A stretch of DNA of 18,197 bases from UBA1189 sp045594245 (GTDB lineage Bacteria; Bacteroidota; Bacteroidia; Bacteroidales; Bacteroidaceae), in the NCBI GenBank assembly GCA_045594245.1, contig JAZNYG010000058.1:1-18197 (forward strand), read 5' to 3'. Shown here in pieces: positions 8,501 through 17,200 of the stretch (within the stretch, counting starts at the first letter, position 1; each line of letters begins with the position of its first letter). Made by a program: the position numbers and the translations under genes. The notes under the pieces were generated by a model. That model searched no databases. It had not been told where the DNA came from and worked only from the letters and a program-made list of their open reading frames with translations.

Positions 8501-8742
8501 CCGTCAGGTTCTGTGAATGTACTGTAACCATCCAGTGCAGCAGCGCTAACCAGCACACCTGACATAGGCTGATGGGTAGCTCCATTAAAGACTACACCTT
8601 TTACGACGCGAGTCGGCACTTGCTTTCCAGCCTTCAGGACTGCAATATCTGCCGATTGCTGTCCGTTGCTTGCATCTTGCGCCAAAGCGGGAGCCGACAT
8701 CAGCAAGCAAGCAGACAAACTATATATTATATAATTCTTCAT
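5503..8742 (-). CDS. SusC/RagA-family TonB-dependent outer-membrane receptor 2
   Basis: A 1079-aa outer-membrane transporter that would import ligands captured by SusD2, using TonB/ExbBD energy. I chose ATG 8742 because it directly precedes a signal peptide (MKNYIIYSLSACLLMSAPALA, then Gln22). Seven further codons can be added only from a TTG. Next come a carboxypeptidase-regulatory-like beta domain (about 46-115, VVKGVVFNGATHQPMSGVLV…DGTYTLNI) and a plug domain with VTVLRNGTALYGAKGANGV around 227-245. A beta barrel then runs to the end, finishing SIVAGIKINL. The plug motif is a variant: usual SusC proteins, including SusC1 here, read VLKDA(A/S)A-x-AIYGS, while this one has VLRNG-TALYGAK and is one residue shorter. 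Near 896-908 is the acidic DNHKDGVIDAKD loop that many SusC proteins have before the last strands. It lies 29 bases after the fasciclin gene and 20 before susD2. Confidence 0.95.
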   Translation of the reverse strand: MKNYIIYSLSACLLMSAPALAQDASNGQQSADIAVLKAGKQVPTRVVKGVVFNGATHQPMSGVLVSAAALDGYSTFTEPDGTYTLNIPLSVSQLYISAPNMNGILVGVVEDEQVKTSYLYPETFADEYIERNNMLGIQTVRDFDYSDAVSIEEEIQKQAGAAVHTISRSGTAGIGSVMFMNGLNSLNVNAQPLIVIDGVIVDQQYNRQMLHQGFYNNILSNINPNDIEKVTVLRNGTALYGAKGANGVILIDTRRNKTMATRITASVSSGITLEPKFIDMMDATQYKSYASDLLSTTNTTIKDFKFLNENPSYYYYPQYHNNTDWKQYVYRTGISQNYNINVSGGDDVANYNLSLGYVDKQSTLVGNDMDRINIRFNTDIEFTDKFDARFDISFAKLSRNLRNDGATLDYSEGTSTAPGFLAYVKSPMLSPYTYSDGVLSNSFIDVNDESYLDEALSKYNNYNYKLANPIAVNDYGNAQNKNFYENSMLNISVTPKYQFNEHLALSEHFSYNLVNTSENYYIPMNGVPSYYVASVSAYRDNETRALASHQGTMFSDTRLDWSNRYGAHDWHVFGGARVQMESYSLNTQVGYNTGNDKTPFMSSSLLNANNGGSDDKWNSWAWYAQGEYNYLQRYYLQLNATAETSSRFGKDAINSIKAFGAPWTMFYGAQGAWVVSNESWMAGVEPIDYLRISAGYDVSGNDDIDYYAARSYFRAFKFMNSISGIAFDNIGNSELQAEITRRFNVGLETNLLKNRLSLHLNGFISNTDNLLTFQSLGFLSGLEYNWSNGGALSNRGFDASVVGKLIATKNFQWEVGASAGHYKNEITCLADNKTVMDTQLYGATIRTEVGQAANLFYGYETEGVFATSEEAAESGLYILAENGVDKKPFGAGDVIFKDNHKDGVIDAKDMVVIGDPNPDIYGNLFSAMSYKRFRLDVNFNYSLGNDVYNYMRSQLEGGNRFMNQTTAMLHRWQAEGQQTTMPRATFQDPMGNARFSDRWIEDGSYLRLKSATLSYNLPINSTFIQGFQFWVQANNVFTLSKYLGSDPEFAATSSVIGQGIDLGQLSQSRSIVAGIKINL

Positions 8743-8771
8743 ATCGTGTGAATTAAAATGCAACGTTACTC

Positions 8772-10469
8772 TTACTCTCCTTCAACTTCATCCACATGCG
8801 GCTTGAATATGATACAATCCAAATGCATCGTATTAGAATACTGTGTAGTCTGGTTACGACTCACCTGGCTCAAGATCTGCAGATTCACTACAGGCTCGGC
8901 CAATCCGTATGCAGAGGTTGGGAACACCACCTTGGAGCCTACCAAAAGAGTATCTACACTACCCGATGTAGACTCTACAGCGTTCAAACGCTTTGTCTGA
9001 GTCTTTCCGTCAAGATTATTGAAGTTCAAGATACCGCGAATACGGTTAGGCAAACGATCCTCATCCGTAGCATACGTATTATAAGCCTCTACGGGTGCTG
9101 TCACTATATAGATATCATAGGGGATGTTTGACAAGGTGCCAGGAATAGAGAATGTCACCTTCGGAGCTGGGAACTTATCGGGGTCTTCGGATGTATTCTT
9201 AGGAATAACATCCACATAGGCATTGCCCGACAACTTATTGTAGAAGGCATTGTCCATTGGGACGGTGCGGATAGTGAGCGGAGTTTCACACTCCAACAGA
9301 CTCTTCTGATAGATTTGGTTCTCAGCCTCCACCTTGATGGTTTGCAAGAAGGTCTTCGACTTGTCAATGTTGAATGTCTCGGCCTTACGTACATGACCGT
9401 TGCTACATACAATATCTTCTGTGCCATCAAATATACCACCCGCCTCAAACGGTTTGTAGTAGATACCCTTCGGCTCGGCATCCTGCAACAAGCGCATAAG
9501 AGCAGTTGGAGCGATGGTAGATAAAGCAGAGTCCTGGAATGCAGCATCTGGATTATCGGTCCTATTGAAGAAGGCACCCATCAGGATTGACATCTTGGCA
9601 TTGTTCTCTTGCAAAGAGTCGGCAGCTGCCAAGGACTTGTCATATACGAAATATTCGCGATATTCATTATACAATTCAGTCCAAACCTTATTGGTAGGAG
9701 CGAGCATCCAGTAGGTACTGTCCTCGGAATTGATATATCCATACTGACTGAGGAAGCTGTTGCGGAGTACCACAACTGAATCAAGGTATACGGTCTCACC
9801 ATCGACAATACCGCCAGCCACACTCTGATTGGGGTCAAAGTCATATACGCTGTAGCTATTGATAAAGTTGTAAACGCTATCCAATTCTGAGTCAAGTCCC
9901 AAATACTCGAACACATTGGGGAAATAGTCTACCTTACCGTTCAGTGTATAGAGCACACCGTTGCTATGCAGTTCGTTAGAAACGCCAAAGGCTTTGCCGC
10001 CAATACTGGTCTGAGTAAGCACTTGGTACTTTCCGTTCATCATGGAGATGGAGTCATTGGTCATCGACGACACCGACTTACGATATAGCGCAATGTGATT
10101 GTGCACAAACTGTGTAATCACTCTATTGTCGTTTGTCTTTACCCCCTGATTCTTCTGCAGAGTATAGTTCTCAATCAAGCTATCGGCCTCTGCAAGTGAA
10201 AGATAATCGTTCGTAGGTGCAAATACCGAATAGGTCTGGCTACCATTAAGCACGATATCATATTCACAAGCATCTATCACCTTGGCAAAGTTGCTCAGTT
10301 CGCTACGTGAAGAGATTTCCTCCCACAACGTATTGCCACCGGCTGCTTCCTGAGAATAGTGTTGCTCCCAAGTATCAGTACAGCTAGTGCCAAGCAACAA
10401 GAGCAATGCAGCTCCTATACCATATATATATCTATTGTTCATAATCATTCTGTTTCTATAGTTCCTCAT
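8772..10469 (-). CDS. Fasciclin (FAS1)-domain surface lipoprotein, immediately before SusC2
   Basis: A 565-aa lipoprotein. The signal ends LLLLLGTSC, with lipidated Cys30 followed by Thr-Asp. A first FAS1 domain spans about 45-190, with H1-type motif TYSVFAPTNDYLSLAEADSL (79-98) and H2-type end NGVLYTLNGKVDYFPNVFEY (170-189). A second, divergent FAS1 domain spans about 195-385, with TYWMLAPTNKVW (252-263) and DIVCSNGHVRKAETFNI (352-368). The remainder (about 390-565) is strand-rich and ends TMHLDCIIFKPHVDEVEGE, suggesting a beta-sandwich, possibly ligand-binding, domain. FAS1 domains are adhesion or binding modules, and in Bacteroidota they recur beside SusCD pairs, so an accessory surface-binding role is inferred. 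The start is ambiguous: ATG 10469 lies 4 bases after the previous stop, but ATG 10448 or 10442 would give a more typical short lipoprotein signal, and GAGGAA lies upstream of those two. Confidence 0.85.
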   Translation of the reverse strand: MRNYRNRMIMNNRYIYGIGAALLLLLGTSCTDTWEQHYSQEAAGGNTLWEEISSRSELSNFAKVIDACEYDIVLNGSQTYSVFAPTNDYLSLAEADSLIENYTLQKNQGVKTNDNRVITQFVHNHIALYRKSVSSMTNDSISMMNGKYQVLTQTSIGGKAFGVSNELHSNGVLYTLNGKVDYFPNVFEYLGLDSELDSVYNFINSYSVYDFDPNQSVAGGIVDGETVYLDSVVVLRNSFLSQYGYINSEDSTYWMLAPTNKVWTELYNEYREYFVYDKSLAAADSLQENNAKMSILMGAFFNRTDNPDAAFQDSALSTIAPTALMRLLQDAEPKGIYYKPFEAGGIFDGTEDIVCSNGHVRKAETFNIDKSKTFLQTIKVEAENQIYQKSLLECETPLTIRTVPMDNAFYNKLSGNAYVDVIPKNTSEDPDKFPAPKVTFSIPGTLSNIPYDIYIVTAPVEAYNTYATDEDRLPNRIRGILNFNNLDGKTQTKRLNAVESTSGSVDTLLVGSKVVFPTSAYGLAEPVVNLQILSQVSRNQTTQYSNTMHLDCIIFKPHVDEVEGE

Positions 10470-10473
10470 TCGA

Positions 10474-12495
10474 TTACAACATATCCTCCATAGCGCCCTC
10501 GTCGGTCACTCCGTATACACTCTTGGGCACCAGTTCGATATAGTCGAGCATAAACTCATTGTCATTACCCTTCTTTGAAGATACGCTGCGCACACGCAAG
10601 AAGTGGTCCTCGTTCGGGTCGATGTGTACTGTACACAACACACGGCGGAAGGTACGAAGCTGTGTAGCAAAGACTACACGGTTGGTAGTACCCATATCAA
10701 AGCGATAGCCACCGGCAGCTCCACGATAATAACCCTTGTTCTTCAAAGCCTTCTGGTCGGCAGCCAAGTTTTGAGCGGACATCGTAGTATAGTTGGCCAC
10801 CCAGTCGGCACCCAAAATAGATGGATCGTCCAAGGTCTTTGTCATATCCAAAGGAATACCTTGGGGTTCGTTGTCAAAGTATACCTGAGCAATACCACGA
10901 GTAGGCTCGGCAGCATAGCCCAAGCGAATCTGCCACTCGCCTTCATAAGGTACAGGAGGAAGTTTGAAGGTAATGTCATAGTTACCGAACATATTCATCT
11001 CATCACCTTCGTAGCTATCGTAGAAGCTATGAGGACGACGATAAACAAAGAGTCCGTTCACCTTCACGTTCTTCAGATATCCATCGGGGAAGTAGTAGTT
11101 ACGTCCATACTTACCTGTCTCATCATATTCAGGGTCGTTCACAGTGGGGTCGGTACCGTTCTGGCGGATGTTCATTGTCATCAACTCAGGGAATATGGTA
11201 GCCATATCCATACGAATGCGACAGTTGTGCACCACGTCGCGTGTTGTCTCTGAGAATGCGAGCAAATCATCCACATAGAAGTAGCGTCCGTTGATGGCAG
11301 CATTGGCATATTCGTTTTCTACCGTTTGGCTAATCATAGCTCCCTTGATCTGATACTCATCGTCGTAACGGCGGTTGATGTAACGCTCACCCAAAGCACT
11401 ACCGCCACCATACTTCAATACAGTCAGTTTCTCCACTCTTATCATGGTGTGAGGCAACAATGTTTCATACCAGTCGATAGGATTCATGATGGTAGTTTGG
11501 ATACCAATGTCGTTACGGGGCGTCAGCAAGTTCCAACCAATCACATCACGGTCGAGAATATGGTAAGCAACCAAGCGGTTGAGCGGATTCTTACGATGAG
11601 TAAGTGCCACAGAGTCCATACTATAATAACTCTCTCCCTGGTCACCATATACAGCGCCATAGATTTCGGCAGCCTTAGCATAGAGGTCCTGCCAAGTCTC
11701 AATACCATACTTCTCCTTCAGCACCTTATCAGTAGGAACAAAGGCGGTGAACCCTTGCTTCTTCTCATCGGGAGCAGTAGCAGTCTCACGGTTTACGTGA
11801 GAAGTATACTTCACGCGCTCATAGTCCTTGGGGTTGTAGCTGGGATCACGATAGGCATACAACGAGTCGATAATCTTGGTTCTGCTCAATGCTTCCGTAA
11901 AGATGGATATGGTAGGATTCTCCATCAAAATATCGGGAAGCATACGGCTACTGCTCTTCAGCACACCGCTTACAGGATGTACGATACCATTCTCCACCTC
12001 TTCGTCCTGTGTAGCAAAGAGGATGTGGGCCGAGCGGTTGAGGTACACCACAGCATTGCTATTGCTATCAACGCCGTGAGTGATTTCAATGTAGCAACGG
12101 TTCATATTGGCTGTGGTCAGTGTACCATCGGCCATGTCAGCCACCTCGTAAATATTCTTCACCAAGTGAGTACGTGCAATCGTATCGCAGTCCTCATCGG
12201 TCAGTTCATCAATGGAGCTAAGTCCTCTCTCGCTCAGATATGCCTTGAACGCATCATTATGAGGAGCAAAGCAGGTATAATGGCCATATACAGACAAAGG
12301 CTCGAACAGTTCGGCTCGCTTAAGAATAGCTGTGAAGTCGCTAAATTGTTCGCGCGACTCGAGATACTCACTCATCATCTCGCCTGTGAAAGTATAGTAG
12401 TTCGATGTGTCTACATCATTGCAACTGTAAAAGATGCCCGAAGCCAATATAAACTGTAGCAACAATAAAGCGATATTTTTTTCTTTACGTTTCAT
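10474..12495 (-). CDS. Two-domain fasciclin lipoprotein with C-terminal beta-sandwich-like region
   Basis: A 673-aa surface lipoprotein. The signal ends SGIFYSC, with lipidated Cys25 followed by Asn-Asp. The first FAS1 domain (about 45-185) has GHYTCFAPHNDAFKAYL (71-87) and the closing IVHPVSGVL (171-179). The second FAS1 domain (about 190-415) is enlarged, with GFTAFVPTDKVL (248-259) and GRYFYVDDLLAFS (403-415). The C-terminal 250 residues look like one or two beta-sandwich modules. They include YEGEWQIRLGYAAEPTRGIA (517-536), a Tyr/Gly-rich GYYRGAAGGYRF, and HFLRVRSVSS … EFMLDYIELVP (631-657), a pattern seen in carbohydrate-binding-like jelly rolls. Binding activity is an inference. It follows SusD1 by 26 bases and precedes the next fasciclin gene by only 4, so the two fasciclin proteins are probably made together. 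It is not a close copy of the neighbouring fasciclin protein: domain order is shared, but the C-terminal regions differ. Confidence 0.85.
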   Translation of the reverse strand: MKRKEKNIALLLLQFILASGIFYSCNDVDTSNYYTFTGEMMSEYLESREQFSDFTAILKRAELFEPLSVYGHYTCFAPHNDAFKAYLSERGLSSIDELTDEDCDTIARTHLVKNIYEVADMADGTLTTANMNRCYIEITHGVDSNSNAVVYLNRSAHILFATQDEEVENGIVHPVSGVLKSSSRMLPDILMENPTISIFTEALSRTKIIDSLYAYRDPSYNPKDYERVKYTSHVNRETATAPDEKKQGFTAFVPTDKVLKEKYGIETWQDLYAKAAEIYGAVYGDQGESYYSMDSVALTHRKNPLNRLVAYHILDRDVIGWNLLTPRNDIGIQTTIMNPIDWYETLLPHTMIRVEKLTVLKYGGGSALGERYINRRYDDEYQIKGAMISQTVENEYANAAINGRYFYVDDLLAFSETTRDVVHNCRIRMDMATIFPELMTMNIRQNGTDPTVNDPEYDETGKYGRNYYFPDGYLKNVKVNGLFVYRRPHSFYDSYEGDEMNMFGNYDITFKLPPVPYEGEWQIRLGYAAEPTRGIAQVYFDNEPQGIPLDMTKTLDDPSILGADWVANYTTMSAQNLAADQKALKNKGYYRGAAGGYRFDMGTTNRVVFATQLRTFRRVLCTVHIDPNEDHFLRVRSVSSKKGNDNEFMLDYIELVPKSVYGVTDEGAMEDML

Positions 12496-12521
12496 AGTAT
12501 TTCGTTTATATCATTGATTAG

Positions 12522-14249
12522 TTATTTCGTCATTGTATTCTCGTATGAACCTTCATCCTCAGTCGGATAAGCAGGATTCTGCTTGAGGTAAGGATTCACC
12601 TGAAGTTCCTCCTTATTGTACGGCCAATACAAACCATCCATACGTGAGAGTTTACTCTGCACCACACTGGCGTTGTCAGAGCCCTTACGGGTTACCTGTG
12701 CTATCAGATAGCTGGTACTGTTTTCGCGTTCGGCACGACGCACGAGGTCAAACCAGCGCTTGCCTTCGAACATCAGTTCGCGGTTACGCTCGTCAAGTAC
12801 AAGATTGGTCATCTGGGTCTTACTGCTGAAATCACCGTATGATATTCCACCCTCAGTTGAGGCAAAGCTTGAGCGATTGTTGACAACACTGACAATTTCA
12901 AAGGCTCCACGGAACAATGAGTCGCGCACTGCTGCGGCATTATCTGTCGAGTCATTCTCGTCAATCAACTGCACCATTGCCTCGGCTTTCATCAGCATCA
13001 CATCGGTCAGGCGATATACTATCCAGTTAGCATAGCAATTGTTTTTAGCATACAGACTACCATAAGCAGCATTCGGCGTAGATGCCGAAGCATTCACTGT
13101 ACTACTGTTCGATGCGTACTTATTGATACCATAAGTAGTACCTGTCGACTGCATGTTTTCATAATAGCGGCTATCATACTTATGGGCATACACATTCGGT
13201 CTGTCCAGAGTCATGTCGGTAGTGATAAACTCTGCAGGTTTCACAATACCGGGATATGTCTCTTGGTTACCATAGTAATAGCTTACAGCACCATTGGAGG
13301 GCATCGTTTCTTCTGAGGAGTAGTTGAGTTCGAAGATGCTCTCACGACTGTTTCCTGTACCAAATATCATGTCGTATGCATTGCCATAATAGCTACTCAG
13401 CCTATCAGATATCAGCGGATAGCCGCCAATCATCTGGTCTTCGGCACTGGCATTACCTGCCAGCTTGTCGAGCACTTTCTGGTAATCTGCAGTCTTGGCA
13501 TCAATCACGAGATCGGCATAACGGACAGCAGCTTCATAATTCTGGTTCCACAGATGCAAGTCGCACAAGAGCGCATGGATAGCATCCTGTGTAACACGGC
13601 CAGTCTGATAATTCAGCTTATTGGCCGGGTACTTCTTCACAGCATAGGGCTTGACAGCCTCCAGATTTGTAATCAGCGAGTCGAGCACATCATAGAATGG
13701 GGTTGCAGGCAACGCCATCTCCTGTGTATCTTCAATGAAGGGCTCTGTCACATAAGGTACATCACGGAATGCACGAATCAGGTAGAAGTAGCAGAGGGCA
13801 CGAATTGTCGATACCTCGGCAATCGTTGCATCCAGCTCGCTCTTTGTAAAGGTGGGGTCCTTCTCGGCCACGCCTGGTGCATAGTGCAACACCGTGTTAC
13901 ATGTATTGATAATACTATAGAAGGCATCCCAATTGGTGTATGTATTGTCCGACTTGATGTTCTCCTTGAACACATTCTCCAGACTCTCATTATCACTAAT
14001 ATTGGTACCACCTATTATATTATCGGAACGGAATTCACCCCAAGCCATCATACGCTCCACCACTTCTTGAGACTGCAGTGAGGCATAACAACCTGCCACG
14101 ATGTTCTCCACATCGCTCTTCTCATTCCAGAAGTTTTCCAAAATAATCTCGTTCAAAGGTTCCAAGTCAAGGAAATCACCACATGACGTAAAAGTGAGTC
14201 CCATGCAACCTATCAGTCCTATAATCAATTTTCTTTTCATAGCCTTCAT
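12522..14249 (-). CDS. SusD/RagB-family nutrient-binding surface lipoprotein 1
   Basis: A 575-aa SusD-like protein (572 aa if started at ATG 14240), partner of SusC1. The frame continues open 28 codons further upstream inside susC1, but only ATG 14249 or 14240 gives a lipoprotein signal: KRKLIIGLIGCMGLTFTSC, with lipidated Cys23 followed by Gly-Asp. The N-terminal region has the family opening CGDFLDLEPLNE, FWNEKSDVENIVAGCYASLQ and a helical repeat region RALCYFYLIRAFRDVPYVTE. The C-terminal RagB/SusD signature is ERNRELMFEGKRWFDLVRR at 487-505, then LYWPYNKEELQVNPYLKQNP. The start ATG follows the susC1 TAA after a single base, so translation is almost certainly coupled, which matches the need for a 1:1 complex. 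The ligand cannot be predicted from sequence alone. Confidence 0.94.
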   Translation of the reverse strand: MKAMKRKLIIGLIGCMGLTFTSCGDFLDLEPLNEIILENFWNEKSDVENIVAGCYASLQSQEVVERMMAWGEFRSDNIIGGTNISDNESLENVFKENIKSDNTYTNWDAFYSIINTCNTVLHYAPGVAEKDPTFTKSELDATIAEVSTIRALCYFYLIRAFRDVPYVTEPFIEDTQEMALPATPFYDVLDSLITNLEAVKPYAVKKYPANKLNYQTGRVTQDAIHALLCDLHLWNQNYEAAVRYADLVIDAKTADYQKVLDKLAGNASAEDQMIGGYPLISDRLSSYYGNAYDMIFGTGNSRESIFELNYSSEETMPSNGAVSYYYGNQETYPGIVKPAEFITTDMTLDRPNVYAHKYDSRYYENMQSTGTTYGINKYASNSSTVNASASTPNAAYGSLYAKNNCYANWIVYRLTDVMLMKAEAMVQLIDENDSTDNAAAVRDSLFRGAFEIVSVVNNRSSFASTEGGISYGDFSSKTQMTNLVLDERNRELMFEGKRWFDLVRRAERENSTSYLIAQVTRKGSDNASVVQSKLSRMDGLYWPYNKEELQVNPYLKQNPAYPTEDEGSYENTMTK

Positions 14250-14250
14250 T

Positions 14251-17200
14251 TTAGAAATCAACCGACAAACCCAATGTAAACGACTTCGCACGCGGTGTCT
14301 GTCCACCATCCGATGCAACGCCATAGCCACCATAACCCACTTCAGGGTCTACACCTTTGTAACGTGTCAGGCAGAAGAGGTTGTTGGCACTCATATAACA
14401 TCTTACACCACGCAGACCGAGACTCTTGACCCAATCTCTGTTCAGCTCGTACGACAACTGTATATAGTTGAGACGGAGGAACGAGCCATCCTCCACGAAG
14501 CGGTCGCTAATCAAGGTGTTGTAGTTAGAACCGGCACCAAACATTGCGCGAGGGATAGAGGTATTGTCACCCTCCTTACGCCAACGGTGGTTCACCGCCT
14601 TGCTCTGATTGTTATTACCAATCATCGCCTCGGCATCCAAGCGTGCAAGGTTGAGAATCTTGTTTCCTACACGATAATTGAACTGTGTATTCAGTCTCCA
14701 CTTGGCATACTTGAGATTAAATCCAAATCCACCTGTCAACTTAGGCAATGAGCTACCCAAATAGACGATGTCCAGTGCGTTGATGTTACCGTCGTGGTTT
14801 ATGTCCTCATAGATAGCATCACCCCCCTTAAACTCATAAGGCAAAGTGGTACCCTCATTAGAGTAGTTATACATCATCTGAAGGGGCAATCCATCCTCAT
14901 CGTACACCATGCTACCATCGGCATTGAGTACAATAGGAGCAGTCTTACCATCGGCAAGGAACTCTGCACGTTCATCGTGCGACATGTCAGCTACAGTCTC
15001 ATAATTATATTGGTATACGCCCTTATAGCGGAAGCCGTAGATAGCTCCGAACGGATTACCTATCTGCACACGCTGCAGCACCTCGCGGTTGCCATAGTTA
15101 AAGTCACTGTTCAGCGATTTCAGCACGGTGGGGTCCATCTCCAGAATCTCATTGTAGTTGTTACCGAATGCCAAGTTGAAGTCAAATCCAAACTTGCCTC
15201 TCTTTACCACCTCACGGGTATCGATATTCAATTCCCAACCCGTATTGCGCATTGACCCCACGTTCTTCACCGGCAATGTTTTGTAACCTGTACTTGAGGG
15301 GATTCTCACATCGGGCATCAGCATATCCTCGGTCTTGGAGTTATACCAGTCCAATGTCACATTCAGCTTATCCTCGAAGAAACCGATATCCATACCCACA
15401 TCGTAGGTCGAAACCTTCTCCCAACGAAGGTCAGAGAGACGGATATTGAGCGGCGACATACTGCTCATGTCCAAGTAACGGTTACCTACACCATATTTAC
15501 TTTCATAGAGGTAATCAGCATTAGGCGCATTGCCCACACGTCCCCAGCTAGGACGGATTGAGAGCATAGAGAGCCAATCCTTGGTAGGCTCCATCCACTC
15601 CTCGTCGATGACGTTCCAACGCAGCGATACAGCAGGAAAGACACCCCAGCGCTTGCCAGGACCAAACTTGGTGCTACCGTCAACACGCACCGAGAAGTCA
15701 AACATATACTTACTCTTATAGGCATAGTGCGTTGAGAAAGTATAGTACAACGAACGCCAACGGCTATAACCTGTAGACTGACCAGTAATCACACCACCGG
15801 CATTAGGGCTGGTGATACCACCCGTAGGTAATCCGTGACCTGAAGAGGATTGACTGCTCGACTGACCTGTGGTCATCTCCATACGTCCCATCGCCATCAA
15901 TGAATGGTCAGGGTTATTGAAATGCGGGATCAACGTCACCGTTTGCTTCGTATTGAGTGCTACACTCTTGCTGCTTGCTGCGTATGCAGAGTTTACACCC
16001 GCATTCCATGCCACCGTCTTCAGTTCGCTCGGATAGAATTGGTCAACATAGTCATTGAAGAGGTTCATGTAGAAACGTCCATCCCAGTTCAGCTGCCATG
16101 ACTCGTCGTCAAGACCCAGCAGTCGGTACTTGATTTGCAACTCGGGCATGATGTCGTAGGTCTTCTGATTGTTGATGGCAAGATGAGCACTGGCCACAGG
16201 ATTCACATAGTCTTTCTGATTAGGATTATTTCCACTTCCATTAAACTCCTTAGATGCTGACTGCAACATCGTATAATAACGGTCCGTGTCAACACCTGTA
16301 ATAGGATCTTGCTCATAGATACTCATATTAGGCATCTTCTTATAGGCCAAAGACAACAGATTGTCATAGTTTCTGTCGTTCTTCGTATAGGTGAGCGAGA
16401 AGTTGGTAGCGATAGAGATACGCTGGCTCACATAGTAGTCGAGAGCCACACGTGTAGAGAATCGGCTCAGGTGCTGTTTGATTACACTACCTGTCTCATT
16501 GTCGAAACCTCCAGAGATACGGAAACTGGCCTTCTCACCACCTCCCGATACGGAGATATGATGGTTCTGGCGCAAACCGACCTGTGTCACTGCCTTTGCC
16601 CAATCGGTATTGTTGTTGTACTGCTCATACTCTGAGAAGTTCTTGTCGTAGTTGAGCTCACGAATGTTGGCAGCAGCGTCACTCTGTGTGGGATTGAAGT
16701 ATGACTCCTTCAACAGCATGGTGTAGTCGTCACCATCAAGCAATTGATAGCCTTGGGGCTGGTAGGTGCCAGTCATACGCATCGTATAGGCCAACTGAGG
16801 CTTACCCTGCTTACCGCGCTTGGTGGTCAACTCAATCACACCATTGGCACCTTGCGAACCATAGATGGCCGTAGCAGCCGCATCCTTCAGTACGGTGATG
16901 CTCTCGATATCCTCTGGATTGATGTTGAGCAATTGGGCAAACTGCTCGTCATTGGCCGATTGCACGTCGAAGTCCGACATATCCACATTCCAGGTATTAC
17001 CATTCACCACAATCAGCGGATTGCTGCTGGTGAGTGTACTTACCGTAGAGGCACCACGAAGGCGCATGGTAGTACCAGCACCCAAGTTACCTGATACCGA
17101 TACGATGTCGAGACCCGAGATACGTCCCTGCAAAGCCTCGTCAATCGTATTGATACCCAATCCCTCGAAGCCTTCGGTAGAGAGTGTTTGCGCTGCAAAC

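Noticed and set aside
8743..8763. Upstream extension of SusC2 to a TTG start (adds MHFNSHD)
   Set aside because: The ATG at 8742 directly precedes a standard signal peptide. The extension would place a charged/polar segment ahead of it and needs a rare start codon.
11326..12459. 377-codon open frame on the plus strand opposite the 673-aa fasciclin gene
   Set aside because: Antisense shadow. The minus-strand frame has a lipobox and FAS1 motifs, and the plus frame shows no recognisable domain.
14250..14333. Extension of SusD1 by 28 codons into susC1
   Set aside because: The added Arg/His-rich stretch is a shadow of the SusC1 C-terminus and would bury the lipoprotein signal.
14770..14815. EF-hand-like DxNxDGxIxxxD loop in SusC1 (and a similar one in SusC2) as a novel calcium site
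   Set aside because: Acidic loops of this kind are common near the last barrel strands of SusC-family proteins, so this is not unusual.
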